A stretch of 64,000 nt of DNA from an uncultured bacterium (GTDB taxonomy: Bacteria > Verrucomicrobiota > Lentisphaeria > Victivallales > Victivallaceae), in assembly GCA_949297015.1 (NCBI GenBank), contig CASFRF010000012.1, forward strand, positions 1 to 64,000, in the 5' to 3' direction. The notes under the pieces are model-generated. The model saw only the letters and a list, made by a program, of their open reading frames with translations, was not told the origin of the DNA and ran no database searches. The number at the start of each line of letters is the position of its first letter. Position 1 is the stretch's first letter. The position numbers were made by a program, and so were the translations under genes. This document shows, piece after piece, positions 1 through 8,862 of the stretch.

Positions 1-389
1 ATGATGTTTTTGCTTCCGCTCAAAGTCAGAAGGAAGAGAAACCGGAAGGAAATCAGGATCGGGAAGATGGGAAAAATCGGAAGAAACAAAAACAATATCA
101 GCATTCATTCATGGAAATCGGATTTCATCGCGACAGAAAGAAGGGGCTTCCCTTGTTTTTAAGGAAAATGACAATTCTCTTTTTGCAAGGTAGAATGAAA
201 GCAACCGCTGTTTATTCGTAAAAAGACGGGAAAAGGGCTGGATTTGAAGAACAGGAGAAAGTATATTGTCAGGCAGCCCGTAAACAGATGTTTTTCTCCG
301 CATACCAGACAAATTGCCGAAATTTGAAAATTCAAAGAGAAAAGTGCAATGAAAAGATTTCACTGCCGTCCTGTACATCTGTGCTCGTC
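1..389. other. AT-rich stretch, no convincing gene
   Basis: This stretch is visibly richer in A and T than the rest of the window. An open frame runs from base 1 on the plus strand for about 53 codons, and a 123-codon frame exists on the minus strand at 109-480. Neither shows recognisable protein features, and the second overlaps a better-supported gene remnant in another frame. I see no RNA gene or repeat here. With the remnant at 390-758 it looks like accessory DNA lying beyond the 3' end of the tRNA-Val gene. Confidence 0.5.
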
Positions 390-758
390 TTACTCGGCAG
401 GTGATAAAATGCTTTTTGCAGATTCGGAAAAAACGAAAGGTATCTCTCGACACTCTTCCCCGCATTCTGTTTTTTTGCAATACTCCCGGACGTCAGTCCG
501 TTGCGCCGTTGGGTCGTAGAACATATCTGACACTTTCTTCGCTATAGTTTCAATATCTTGGACAAGTTCTTCCGGAATCTGCTGCAGTTGCCAAAAGAGA
601 ATAAAATCAACAGGACAGCCTTGTTGCTCACCTTCATAGACTAACTTGGAGAAAGTATATGTCGTTATTTGCGCAAGATTCCCTTTCTTCTGAATATACC
701 AGCCGCAACGCCCAATGGTGTCCTTTATTTTTTTGTAAAGTAGAGCTGAAACACACCG
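390..758 (-). pseudogene. C-terminal gene remnant, AIPR (abortive infection)-like
   Basis: The frame opens directly after a stop (TGA at 759-761) and runs 122 codons to TAA at 390-392 with no usable start near its beginning, so it is the tail of a broken gene. The translation looks like real protein: mixed hydrophobic and charged composition, a DFILFWQLQQIPEEL segment, and near the end YDPTAQRTDVREYCKKTEC. That last stretch resembles the end of AIPR-family abortive-infection proteins, which as I recall finish with a VTEWCKKxxCW-like motif. The assignment is from memory of the family and is tentative. It could be the end of another restriction or defence-island protein. Base composition is lower in GC than the neighbours, consistent with transfer. 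Confidence 0.45.
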
Positions 759-831
759 TCATAAGAGAAAAGTGGAGATTCTCCGCTTTCGGGCAAAACG
801 CGAGTTGAGCTCAAATTTACCCCCCGAAACG

Positions 832-857
832 AAAAAACCGACCAGAAGACCGGTCGG
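832..857 (-). terminator. Rho-independent terminator after tRNA-Val
   Basis: On the minus strand an 8-bp stem (850-857 with 838-845, one G-T pair) around a TCTT loop is followed directly by six T. It lies 17 bases beyond the encoded CCA end of the tRNA. Confidence 0.8.
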
Positions 858-873
858 CGGAGAATTTTGAAAA

Positions 874-950
874 TGGTGGGCGATGGGGGACTCGAACCCT
901 CGACCCCTACCGTGTGAAGGTAATGCTCTAGCCAGCTGAGCTAATCGCCC
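874..950 (-). tRNA. tRNA-Val (anticodon CAC)
   Basis: Cloverleaf on the minus strand: acceptor GGGCGAT pairs with ATCGCCC, followed by discriminator A and an encoded CCA. The D arm contains AGCTCAGCTGGCTAGAGC, the T arm GGTTCGAGTCC. The seven-base anticodon loop TTCACAC gives anticodon CAC, which reads GUG (valine). The gene has its own promoter (964-991) and terminator (832-857). Its 3' end faces the AT-rich accessory strip. Confidence 0.95.
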
Positions 951-963
951 GGGTCAATACTTT

Positions 964-991
964 ACTATAGCATCGAAGCCCGGATTGTCAA
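964..991 (-). promoter_or_regulatory. Promoter of tRNA-Val
   Basis: Minus strand TTGACA (986-991), 16-base spacer, TATAGT (964-969). It ends 13 bases before the tRNA 5' end and sits just beyond the prfB stop codon. Confidence 0.75.
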
Positions 992-993
992 GC

Positions 994-2091
994 TCAACTC
1001 TTCGATTTTTTCAAAAAAGCTTCGATAAATTCGTCAAGATCTCCATCCAGCACCGCCGCCGTATTGCTGGTTTCCACCTCGGTCCGCAGATCCTTCACCA
1101 GCTGATAGGGCTGCAACACATACGAACGTATCTGACTGCCCCAGCCGTTCTCCGCTTTTTCCCCACGAATCGCGTCAGCTTCCTGACGGCGCTTCTCCTC
1201 CTCGTGCTCGTAGAGCCGGGCCTTCAACATCTTCATGGCCGTGGCCCGGTTCTTGTGCTGAGAACGCTCGTTCTGACAGCATACCACAATGCCCGTCGGC
1301 AGGTGGGTCAGCCGAATCGCACTGTCGGTGGTGTTCACATGCTGGCCCCCCGCGCCACTCGAGCGGTAGGTGTCGACCCGCAGATCCTTCTCGTCAATTT
1401 CAATGTCGATGTCATCGTCCAGCTCCGGAAACACATCCACCGAGACGAACGACGTGTGCCGCCGGGCGTTGCTGTCAAACGGCGAAATCCGCACCAGCCG
1501 GTGCACCCCTTTCTCGCCCTTCAAATAGCCGTACCCGAACTCTCCTTCCACCCGCAACGTGACACTTTTTACCCCCGCTTCGTCGCCGGGCTGGAGATCC
1601 ATCACCTCATCCTTCCACCCCCGCCGCTCAAAATACCGCCGGTACATGCGCAACAACATCGACGCCCAGTCGCAGGACTCCGTGCCGCCGGCTCCGGCGT
1701 GAATCGAAAAATAGAAGTTGTTCCGGTCAAACCGGCCCGAGAGAAAACTCACGATCTCCATCCGGTCCAGCGCCTTGCGCAGCCGGTAAAAGGCCCCCTC
1801 CGCCTCTTTCAGCATCCCCTCGTCCTCCGCCGCAAACTCCACGTTCACCGCGAAATCCTCCGCCTGACGACTCAGCTGCTGATAGGGTTCGAGCACGTTG
1901 CGGCAGGCGCTCAGCGCCGCCACCGTCTGCTGCGCCTCCTCCTTCCGGTCCCAGAAATCCGGGGCGCTCATCTTCTTCTCGATTTCCACCTGCTTCGCCC
2001 GAAGTTCGTCAAGTTTCAAAAAGGCCCCGAGCTGAGCAACCCGGTCCTGAAGGTTGGCATTTTCCTGCTTCAATTCATCCAAAGTCATCAT
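994..2091 (-). CDS. prfB: Peptide chain release factor 2
   Basis: Release factor 2 recognises UAA and UGA stop codons and triggers peptide release on the ribosome. The 365-residue product has the class-I RF catalytic GGQ at 248-250 (context SSGAGGQHVN) and SPF at 203-205, the stop-reading motif that marks RF2 rather than RF1. Length matches the family. In many bacteria prfB carries an in-frame UGA near codon 26 that is bypassed by +1 frameshifting. Here the corresponding place reads CTT GAC (codons 27-28) without an interrupting stop, so the gene is continuous and lacks that autoregulation. It is the last gene of the Tad operon, 8 bases after the PEGA lipoprotein stop, whose final codons supply GAGG as a possible ribosome site. 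Confidence 0.97.
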   Translation of the reverse strand: MMTLDELKQENANLQDRVAQLGAFLKLDELRAKQVEIEKKMSAPDFWDRKEEAQQTVAALSACRNVLEPYQQLSRQAEDFAVNVEFAAEDEGMLKEAEGAFYRLRKALDRMEIVSFLSGRFDRNNFYFSIHAGAGGTESCDWASMLLRMYRRYFERRGWKDEVMDLQPGDEAGVKSVTLRVEGEFGYGYLKGEKGVHRLVRISPFDSNARRHTSFVSVDVFPELDDDIDIEIDEKDLRVDTYRSSGAGGQHVNTTDSAIRLTHLPTGIVVCCQNERSQHKNRATAMKMLKARLYEHEEEKRRQEADAIRGEKAENGWGSQIRSYVLQPYQLVKDLRTEVETSNTAAVLDGDLDEFIEAFLKKSKS

Positions 2092-2099
2092 GCGATTAT

Positions 2100-3422
2100 C
2101 TATTCCTCATTTTTCAGTTTCTTGATATAGACCAGATTGCTGCGCCGATGGTATTCGGTGATCGCCGGTTCCGGACTGAAAATGATCGTATCCTCTCCTT
2201 CCGCCCGCAGCACCCCGGTGTAAACTCTTCCGTCGGAACGTAATTTGATTTCGGCATTGGCCACCCAGAGCTCCAACGGCTCCGGCCGGGCGATCTCTCC
2301 CTTGTTGACCTGCACTTTGATCGTCACCCGTTCGGGCCGCGCCCGCTGGTGCACCGCCTGAATCTCATACTCTCCCGGCTCCAGATCGCGCAACTCCATT
2401 ACGCCGGAGCGACCCGAGGTATTCCCCTCCTGCGCGACGCCGATCCGTTTCCGGTTGAGATAGACGACAGCTCCCGGCGGATTGACCACCAGATCGATGC
2501 CGCCGCTGCTCTTTTCCAGCTCAAACGCCAGCTGGGCCCGATTCCCGGGCACCACCTCGACCGTCTTCGTCTGCGGCGTGTAGCCCGCCAGCTCCAGCCC
2601 CACCTGGTAGTTCCCGGTCTCCAGTTCGGGAATCTCCAGCGGCGTCGAGCCGTACCCTTTGCCGTTCAGCCGGACCACCGCCCCGGAGGGCGTCGAGGTC
2701 ACCTCCAGACTGCCCGGTTTCAGCGAGAACTCGTGCCGGTAGGTGAGCTTGCGGTCACGCTCAATCTGGATGGTGTCCTCCCGCGTCCGGAACCCCGGCT
2801 TCTCCAGCCGCACCCGGTGGCTACCCTCTTCCAGCTCGCCGCGGTACGGCGTATCGCCCAGCAGCCGGTCATCCACATACAGTTTGGCGGCGACCGGATT
2901 GGTGATCACCTCCAGCTGCCCGACGTTCGATTCCAGCGAAATCGTGATCGCCTGCGGCCGGGCCTCGGTGATCTCCCACTCCACCACCCGCGGGGTGACG
3001 CCCGCTTTTTCCGCGCGCAGCGTGTACTTGCCGATCCCGAGATTGTTCAACACCAGCGGGGTGGTGCCGCGCAGCTGCTCGTCCATCAAGATCCGGGCCC
3101 CGGCGGGTTTGCTGACAATCAGCACCGAAGCGGTGATCGGGCGGAGCTCCACCGCCAGCGGCAGAGTCTGGTCTGCCGCCACCGTCAGCGCCCGCCACTC
3201 CGGCTGATAGCCCGGCGCCGAAAATTTGATCAGATAATCGCCCGGGCGGACCTGAAAACTGGCCGGAGCCGCGCCGAGTTCCCGGCCGTTTATGCAGAGT
3301 TGTGCCCCCGCCGGACGGCTGGAGAGTTCCAAGCGTCCGCGCGGTTCAGCCGAACTCTGCCGACCGCAGCCGGAGAGCAGCATCAACATCACTCCGAAAA
3401 ACAGAACCCCAAGTCGCTTCAT
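2100..3422 (-). CDS. PEGA-repeat lipoprotein
   Basis: 440 residues. The N-terminus is a lipoprotein signal (MKRLGVLFFG...) with lipobox LSGC and acylated Cys19, so the protein should be anchored in the envelope. The rest is a chain of about five PEGA-type beta repeats of roughly 70 residues. Each has a pattern such as SxPxGAxVxxNGxxxGxTPL followed by xGxYxVxxxxxGY (near residues 33, 103, 172, 242 and 313). PEGA repeats are surface-domain modules whose binding partners are mostly unknown. It starts 3 bases after the FHA gene stop and lies in the Tad operon, so I infer a role in the same secretion or envelope machine. No enzymatic motif is seen. Confidence 0.85.
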   Translation of the reverse strand: MKRLGVLFFGVMLMLLSGCGRQSSAEPRGRLELSSRPAGAQLCINGRELGAAPASFQVRPGDYLIKFSAPGYQPEWRALTVAADQTLPLAVELRPITASVLIVSKPAGARILMDEQLRGTTPLVLNNLGIGKYTLRAEKAGVTPRVVEWEITEARPQAITISLESNVGQLEVITNPVAAKLYVDDRLLGDTPYRGELEEGSHRVRLEKPGFRTREDTIQIERDRKLTYRHEFSLKPGSLEVTSTPSGAVVRLNGKGYGSTPLEIPELETGNYQVGLELAGYTPQTKTVEVVPGNRAQLAFELEKSSGGIDLVVNPPGAVVYLNRKRIGVAQEGNTSGRSGVMELRDLEPGEYEIQAVHQRARPERVTIKVQVNKGEIARPEPLELWVANAEIKLRSDGRVYTGVLRAEGEDTIIFSPEPAITEYHRRSNLVYIKKLKNEE

Positions 3423-3425
3423 CCC

Positions 3426-4901
3426 TTACTTCCTCCGCGGCTGGTTGAGATAACTGTCCAGCTTGAGCAGCCGGGTCCGGGCCAGATCGTACTCCCGGGA
3501 ATCCGGATCCGTCAACTCCATGGTCTTCAGGAACACCTGGCGCATCTGGTTGAAGTCCCGGAAATTGCTGCACCGGATCCGTTCTCGCTCCAGCTCCTCC
3601 AACGCTTGCTTGCGCAGCCGCTCGGCCTCCTCCAGGCGTTTGCGGGCGCGGTCCCACAACTCCGGTTTGGGCGAGAACTGCTCCAGGTAGCCCACCGCCA
3701 CCTGATAACGCCGGATGGCCTTGGGCAGATTGCCCAGCTCCGCTTCGCGGTTGGCGAACAGATCCTCGGCCTTGTTGAAGTTGTCGATCGCCTGCTGGCG
3801 CAATTGCTCCGGCGTGAGGGCAATGGTCTGCATGCCGTAATAGTCGGCAAAGCCGTTGATGGCAAATTCAATGTCCTCGAACGCCTTGGGTGCAAAGTTG
3901 TTGATGATCTCCACCCGGTTCAGCCGTCCGTCCTGGGCCACGGTCAGCACCCGGCGATTCTGCTGGTTGTTGACCGCGGCTCCCTCCGGCTGCGGTTCCA
4001 GCTCCAGAATGCCGCTGCTGCTCACCGCATGGTGCAGCTCCTCCAGATGCGACTGGCTGATCTGTTTGATCTCCTTGCGGTAGTGCCGCCCCGATTGCAG
4101 GTCGTCGATCAGGAACACCGCGCCTCCGTTCTCGATGGAGAGCAGAAAGTAGAAGACGTTGTCATCTCCGGCCAGCTCTTTTTCGTAACGCAACAGAAAC
4201 CGCCCGACGTCGAAGGCGGGCGCGGTCGCATTCGGTTCCACCGTCGCAGTCGCATTCCCGCTCATCAGTTTGTAGGTCACCGCCACCAGAATCACCAGCA
4301 CCGAAATCGTCACTGTGAAAAAGACCCGGTTGGAGAAGATCCGCCGGTTGCCGGCGCCCGGCTCCGCCCCGCCGCGGCTCCGTTTCTTCTGATCTCCGAA
4401 CAGCTTCCCGCCGTGTTGCAGCAACACCGACTTCAGATCCGTCGGGGAGGGGGCATCCTCTGCCGGCGGGGGGACCGGTTCCGCCGCCGTGGGGGCGGAG
4501 CCGACCTGCGAAGTGACCGGTTCCGCCGTCACCGGCGGGGTGACCGGTTCCGCCGCCACCGGGACCGGATCCGGGCTGGTCAGCGGTGTGAAAATCACCG
4601 GCTGGGCCTGACTGGCCAGTTCGGTCAGGCGCAGCAGCTGGTCGCCGAAGGTGACCAGATCGCCTTCATGCAGTTCGCCCGGAGCCGTGAGCTTGACGCC
4701 GTTGAGTTTGATGCCGTTGGTGCTGCCCAGATCCTCGAGCAGCCAGCGCTCGCCTTCGCGCCGGAACCGCCCGTGATAACGGGAGACGCTTTCGGTGGGC
4801 AGTTCCACCAAATTGTCCGATTCCCGCCCCACAGTGATCACCGGTGAAGCCAGAACCAGCTCCTCCCCGGATCTGACTCCCTGCATAAACGATATTTTCA
4901 T
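3426..4901 (-). CDS. FHA-domain membrane protein
   Basis: 491 residues. An FHA domain fills residues 1-95, with the phosphothreonine-binding signature intact: GR at 25-26, SVSRYH at 38-43 and STNG at 60-63. A Pro/Val/Ala-rich linker (about 100-155) leads to a basic patch and one membrane segment at about 192-212. The remaining 280 residues are probably extracytoplasmic: a globular part, then a charged helical segment (about 375-490) rich in Glu, Arg and Leu. FHA domains dock onto phosphothreonine, so the protein can connect a cytoplasmic Ser/Thr kinase signal to the envelope. The Ser/Thr kinase at 35744-38308 is the only candidate partner kinase here. Its start overlaps the DUF192 stop (ATGA). 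Confidence 0.85.
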   Translation of the reverse strand: MKISFMQGVRSGEELVLASPVITVGRESDNLVELPTESVSRYHGRFRREGERWLLEDLGSTNGIKLNGVKLTAPGELHEGDLVTFGDQLLRLTELASQAQPVIFTPLTSPDPVPVAAEPVTPPVTAEPVTSQVGSAPTAAEPVPPPAEDAPSPTDLKSVLLQHGGKLFGDQKKRSRGGAEPGAGNRRIFSNRVFFTVTISVLVILVAVTYKLMSGNATATVEPNATAPAFDVGRFLLRYEKELAGDDNVFYFLLSIENGGAVFLIDDLQSGRHYRKEIKQISQSHLEELHHAVSSSGILELEPQPEGAAVNNQQNRRVLTVAQDGRLNRVEIINNFAPKAFEDIEFAINGFADYYGMQTIALTPEQLRQQAIDNFNKAEDLFANREAELGNLPKAIRRYQVAVGYLEQFSPKPELWDRARKRLEEAERLRKQALEELERERIRCSNFRDFNQMRQVFLKTMELTDPDSREYDLARTRLLKLDSYLNQPRRK

Positions 4902-5344
4902 TCGGTCCGTCCTGTGTTTTCCGTCGGAGTCTGATAAAAGGCGTTGACCGAGGCCGGAAGCAGCCCGGAGCGGATGCGCTCCGCCGTCTCCGGCGTCAGA
5001 TTGGCATTGAGATTGACCCGATGTCCCACCCGGGTCCCGCTGCGGGCGATGGCGCCCGTCGGGAGTTCGATCACGGTGGTGCTGCCGCGCGCCAGCAGCA
5101 ACGGCCGCCAGGGGCGGACGTCGGGATACAGCGCCGTGACCTGCTGGGCGGCGTCGAGAAACACCACATCGATCCGGCAGCGCATGAAGAAGGTGTGGAT
5201 CGCCCGGCAGCGGTGAAAGATCATGGCGTCAAAGTCGGTATGGGCGAAGTCGCGCCCGATCATGCCGCGCATGCGCTCCCATTGCCGGAGCGCCACCCGG
5301 GGATTCCGGGCCAGATAGCGGCGGGTATCAAGATTGAAGATCAT
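4898..5344 (-). CDS. DUF192 family protein
   Basis: 148 residues matching the small DUF192 fold: RMRGMIGRDF near the start, then FHRCRAIHTFFMRCRIDVVFLD, a long beta-rich middle, and VIELPTGAIARSGTRVGHRV. That order (M-G-L/M, then H/Y-T-F-M-x-x-x-I-D-V-V-F, then V-I-E-L-P-x-G) is diagnostic for the family. Members occur near secretion and pilus genes but have no established biochemical function. There is no signal peptide here, although many homologues have one. The ATG overlaps the tadC stop by one base and the stop overlaps the FHA start (ATGA), so translation is coupled within the Tad operon. Confidence 0.8.
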   Translation of the reverse strand: MIFNLDTRRYLARNPRVALRQWERMRGMIGRDFAHTDFDAMIFHRCRAIHTFFMRCRIDVVFLDAAQQVTALYPDVRPWRPLLLARGSTTVIELPTGAIARSGTRVGHRVNLNANLTPETAERIRSGLLPASVNAFYQTPTENTGRTE

Positions 5345-6231
5345 CAGAAGAACCTCGCGATTTGCATGAACATCGGCAACCCGAGAATGATCAGTACCGA
5401 GGGGAAGATGAACAGGATAATCGGCAGAATGATCTTGACCGGCGCCTCGTTAGCCAGCTTTTCCGCCCGGGTAAACCGTTTGTTGCGCAGCGCGTCGCCC
5501 TGAATCCGCAGCAGATTGGCGATGCTGACCCCCATCTCCTCGGCCTGAATCACGGCGTTGAGCGTGGAGGTCAATTCCGGCTGCCGCACGCGCTGCGCCA
5601 TCTCCCGCAGCGCCTCGGTCCGTTTCTTGCCCAGCTGGATCTCCTGAAAGGTGCGCATGAACTCCTCGCCCAGCGGGTCGAGTCTGCGCCGGGCCAGAAT
5701 GTCGCGCAGCGAGGAGACGAAGTCCTTCCCCGCCTCCACCGACAGCGTCAGCAAATCGAGCATGTTGGGCAAGGCCTTCAGAATCGACAAATGCCGGCGG
5801 TTGATCTGGCTGGTGAGCCAGACCCCGGGATAGATCGCCAGCACCGCCGCCAGCGCCAGCCCCGAAAACCACCGGCCGCTGAGAATGCCCAGCGCCAGCA
5901 GCAGCAGCGAGGCGAGGACAAAGGCGATCCGCAGCGCGGTGAAATCCGTGGGGGAAAAGACCTCGCTGTAACCGGCCATCGTCAGCTTGACTTCGTCGGT
6001 CTGGCGGAGCGAGGCGCAGAAGTCGTGCCGGGCGAGCCGCCGGGTGTAGGGCAGCAGCAACAGCAGCAGCCGGAACAACAGCGGCAGCCGTTTCTTCTCC
6101 TCCGGCGGCAGATTGAGGTTCATCGTGTCCAGCTCGGTGGTGTCGAACAGCTGGCGCAGCAGCAGATAACTCAGAATCCCCACCGAGATGGCGGCCGAGA
6201 TGGCGGCGATGAACGTGATGATCTGATTCAT
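5344..6231 (-). CDS. tadC: Tad platform protein TadC (T2SS F family)
   Basis: 295 residues. Inner-membrane platform protein of the tight-adherence (Tad) apparatus, which works with TadB and the TadA ATPase to assemble or move pilins. It has an N-terminal membrane helix (residues 7-25), two adjacent helices around 115-150, the cytoplasmic T2SSF helical bundle (MLDLLTLSVEAGKDFVSSLRDI, then LRxMAQRVRQPELTSTLNAVIQAEEMG) and a C-terminal helix (about 268-290, IILPIILFIFPSVLIILG). The layout and the order tadA-tadB-tadC are typical. It follows tadB by 9 bases. Confidence 0.9.
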   Translation of the reverse strand: MNQIITFIAAISAAISVGILSYLLLRQLFDTTELDTMNLNLPPEEKKRLPLLFRLLLLLLPYTRRLARHDFCASLRQTDEVKLTMAGYSEVFSPTDFTALRIAFVLASLLLLALGILSGRWFSGLALAAVLAIYPGVWLTSQINRRHLSILKALPNMLDLLTLSVEAGKDFVSSLRDILARRRLDPLGEEFMRTFQEIQLGKKRTEALREMAQRVRQPELTSTLNAVIQAEEMGVSIANLLRIQGDALRNKRFTRAEKLANEAPVKIILPIILFIFPSVLIILGLPMFMQIARFF

Positions 6232-6240
6232 GGTCGGCTC

Positions 6241-7131
6241 CTACACATCGATGGTGGTGATTTTGCGGATGATGAGATAACCGACCCCGATCAGCACCGC
6301 GGCCGTCGCCAGCATCAGGTAGCCCAGCGTGGTGTGGAAGGCGGCGGAGGTGACCTCCGGCGTCACCTTGTACATGCCCAGCAGCAGCAGGGGCGGCATC
6401 AACGCGATCACCCCGGCCTGCATCCGGCCCATGGCCGTCATCGAGCTCAATTTGCCGTTGATCCGGACCCGTTCGCGGATCAGGGCGGCCAGCCGCTCCA
6501 GCGTGGTGGTGAGTTCCCCCCCGGTCTGACGCGCGGTGATGATGGCGGTGGTCACCAGTTCAAAATCGTCCGACCCCAGCCGTCGGTTCATGTTCTCCAG
6601 CGCCTGCTCCAGCGGCACGCCCAGCTGGATCTCCTGCAGCAGCAGCCGGAATTCGACGGAGATCGGGTGGCGGTTCTCCGAAGCCACCTCCTCCAGCGCC
6701 TGATTGATGCTGAATCCGGCTTTGAGCGCGCTGGAGATCGAACCGAGGGCGTCCTCCAGCTGCAAATTGAATTTCTGCAACCGGCGTTTGCGCAGAATCT
6801 TGAGAACTTTCCGCGGCAGCAGGAACGCACCCACCGCCAGCGCTCCGCCCACGACCAGCCCGGCGCGCCAGCCGCCCGGATTGCCGATGCTGGTCACCAG
6901 CATGGTGAGCAGAAAGGCCAGCGCGCTCAAACCCAGACTGAGATCCAGAATCCGGCCCGCCGGCATCTGAATCAACACGTCGTCCAGTTCCAGCGTGGCC
7001 TCCTCCAGAAAGCGGGCCCGGTAGCGGCTGGAGACGTACCCGGCGAAGTCGAGAATCACATACGCGGCCATCGAGACGCTGACCAGCGCCAGCAGACTCG
7101 GCAGGATCGGACTGTTCAGAAATTCGCTCAT
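6241..7131 (-). CDS. tadB: Tad platform protein TadB (T2SS F family)
   Basis: 296 residues starting [12 protein letters not shown]. The ATG at 7129-7131 overlaps the tadA stop (ATGA). The open frame extends further upstream, but that part is only a shadow of tadA. Membrane segments lie near the N-terminus (about 9-30), as a pair around 68-110 (LSLGLSALAFLLTMLV and the following GLVVGGALAVGAFLL), and at the C-terminus. The cytoplasmic T2SSF domain carries the expected LEDALGSISSALKAGFSINQALEEV and GGELTTTLERLAALIRERVR patterns. Second platform component of the Tad machine. Confidence 0.9.
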   Translation of the reverse strand: MSEFLNSPILPSLLALVSVSMAAYVILDFAGYVSSRYRARFLEEATLELDDVLIQMPAGRILDLSLGLSALAFLLTMLVTSIGNPGGWRAGLVVGGALAVGAFLLPRKVLKILRKRRLQKFNLQLEDALGSISSALKAGFSINQALEEVASENRHPISVEFRLLLQEIQLGVPLEQALENMNRRLGSDDFELVTTAIITARQTGGELTTTLERLAALIRERVRINGKLSSMTAMGRMQAGVIALMPPLLLLGMYKVTPEVTSAAFHTTLGYLMLATAAVLIGVGYLIIRKITTIDV

Positions 7132-8846
7132 CGCTCCTCTTTCCGCGGTTTGAAGATGGAGATGTCCAGCGGCAGTTTGGCCCGCTCGATCTCCTCCAGA
7201 AAGGTCGGTATGCTGCCGGTCGGAACATGTTCGCCGAGAATGCGGTTTCCCGCATCCCAGCCGGTCTGACGGAAGACGAAAAGATCCTGCATGGTGATGA
7301 TTTCGCCCTCCATTTTGGTGATCTCGCTGACGTGGGTGAGTTTGCGCGACCCGTCCCGTTCCCGGCTGATCTGGACCACGATGTGAATGGCCGAGGCGAT
7401 CTGTTCGCGGATCGCCCGCAGCGGCAGGTCGAAGCCGGCCATCAGCACCAGCGTCTCCAGCCGGGCCAGCGCGTCGCGCGGACTGTTGGCGTGGATGGTG
7501 GTCAAGCTGCCGTCGTGACCGGTGTTCATGGCCTGGAGCATATCCAGCGCCTCGCCGCCGCGGCACTCGCCGACCACGATGCGGTCCGGCCGCATCCGCA
7601 GGGCGTTGCGGACCAGGTCGCGGATGGTGATCTCGCCTTTGCCCTCCACGTTGGGCGGGCGCGACTCCAGCCGGACCAGATGCTCCTGATGCAGCTGCAG
7701 TTCCGCCGCGTCCTCGATGGTGACGATCCGCTCGCGGTTGGGCAGGAAGGAACTGAGCACATTGAGGAAGGTCGTCTTGCCCGAGCCGGTGCCGCCGGAG
7801 ATCAGAATGTTTTTGCGGACCTTGACGCAGCGGTCGAGAAAGGTCATGATCTCCGGCGAGACCGATCCGAACCGGATCAGATCGGCCGCGCTGAACGGCT
7901 TCTTGGAAAACTTCCGGATGGTGATGCTCGGCCCCACCAGCGACAGCGGCGGAATCACCGCGTTGACGCGCGAACCGTCGGGCAGCCGGGCGTCGACCAT
8001 CGGCGAGCTTTCATCGATCCGCCGCCCCAGCGGCGAGACGATCCGTTCGATCGCCGAGAGCACCTGATTGTTGTCGGCAAAAGCGGTGTCGGTCCGGTAG
8101 AGCACCCCCTTTTTTTCCACATAGACTTGCTCCGGCCCGTTGACCATGATCTCCGTGATGTCGTTGAGTTCGAGCATATACTCCAGCGGCCCGAGCCCGA
8201 TCGCCTCCTGCAGCAGCTCCTTTTCCAGCACCTCGATTTTGATCGAGGGCGGCAGCTGAATGGTCAGTTGCGAGAGAATTTCGCGGATCGTCTCCTCGGC
8301 CTTCCGCTTCAGCGCCGGACCGGTGATTCCGGCGAGGGCGAGTTTCTTCAGGTTCAGGCGGGTCAGCAACTCCCGGTGCGCCTGCTTTTTCAGCTCCTGG
8401 AGCAGGGGGCGCACCTCGGGCGGGACACCCGAGATCTTCAGAATCGGAATCGGCTCCTTGTCCACGCCGCCCCAGGTGGCGGCGGTCTTCGGCGCCCCCG
8501 CCACCGGCGCGGCCGTCGCCGGAGCGGCTGTCGTGGCCGGAGCCGGAGCAGCCGGCGGTTTCAAGGTGATGCTCACCTTGCCGATCTGAATCGGCTGCCC
8601 CGGCGGCACTTCGCAGGGGGTGTGCGCAAAGAGCGGATTGCCGCCCACCGTGGTCCCGTTGCTGCTGCCCAGGTCCATCACCACCAGCGAGTGATCGCGC
8701 ACCACGAACTGGGCGTGGCGACCCGAGATTTCGGGCCGCGGCAGCCGGATCTGGCACTCCTTCCCGGAGCCGATCAGGTAGGCGCCGGGGGCCAGCTGCG
8801 CCGCCGCATCGGGCTGGCCGGGTTGATGGATGATGATCTGGATCAT
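7128..8846 (-). CDS. tadA: Tad secretion ATPase TadA/CpaF with N-terminal FHA domain
   Basis: 572 residues. Hexameric secretion ATPase that powers Tad pilus assembly. The C-terminal two-thirds is a standard CpaF core: Walker A GGTGSGKT at 351-358, the Asp-box region [12 protein letters not shown] (374-385), Walker B RIVVGE at 422-427 and a His box TTIHAN at 449-454. Unusually, residues 1-97 form an FHA domain ([19 protein letters not shown] at 41-47, SSNGTT at 61-66), joined by an Ala/Pro/Thr linker. FHA-CpaF fusions are known but not the norm. They suggest docking to a phosphothreonine protein or kinase control. It starts 16 bases after cpaB. Confidence 0.93.
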   Translation of the reverse strand: MIQIIIHQPGQPDAAAQLAPGAYLIGSGKECQIRLPRPEISGRHAQFVVRDHSLVVMDLGSSNGTTVGGNPLFAHTPCEVPPGQPIQIGKVSITLKPPAAPAPATTAAPATAAPVAGAPKTAATWGGVDKEPIPILKISGVPPEVRPLLQELKKQAHRELLTRLNLKKLALAGITGPALKRKAEETIREILSQLTIQLPPSIKIEVLEKELLQEAIGLGPLEYMLELNDITEIMVNGPEQVYVEKKGVLYRTDTAFADNNQVLSAIERIVSPLGRRIDESSPMVDARLPDGSRVNAVIPPLSLVGPSITIRKFSKKPFSAADLIRFGSVSPEIMTFLDRCVKVRKNILISGGTGSGKTTFLNVLSSFLPNRERIVTIEDAAELQLHQEHLVRLESRPPNVEGKGEITIRDLVRNALRMRPDRIVVGECRGGEALDMLQAMNTGHDGSLTTIHANSPRDALARLETLVLMAGFDLPLRAIREQIASAIHIVVQISRERDGSRKLTHVSEITKMEGEIITMQDLFVFRQTGWDAGNRILGEHVPTGSIPTFLEEIERAKLPLDISIFKPRKEER

Positions 8847-8862
8847 AGGCTTGCGCGGACTC

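Noticed and set aside
109-480. 123-codon minus-strand frame in the AT-rich strip
   Set aside because: No recognisable features, Phe/Arg-rich, and overlaps the better-looking remnant at 390-758 in another frame.
2349-4847. 832-codon plus-strand frame opposite the PEGA and FHA genes
   Set aside because: Low-complexity Arg/Gln/His/Leu composition and complete overlap with two well-supported genes.
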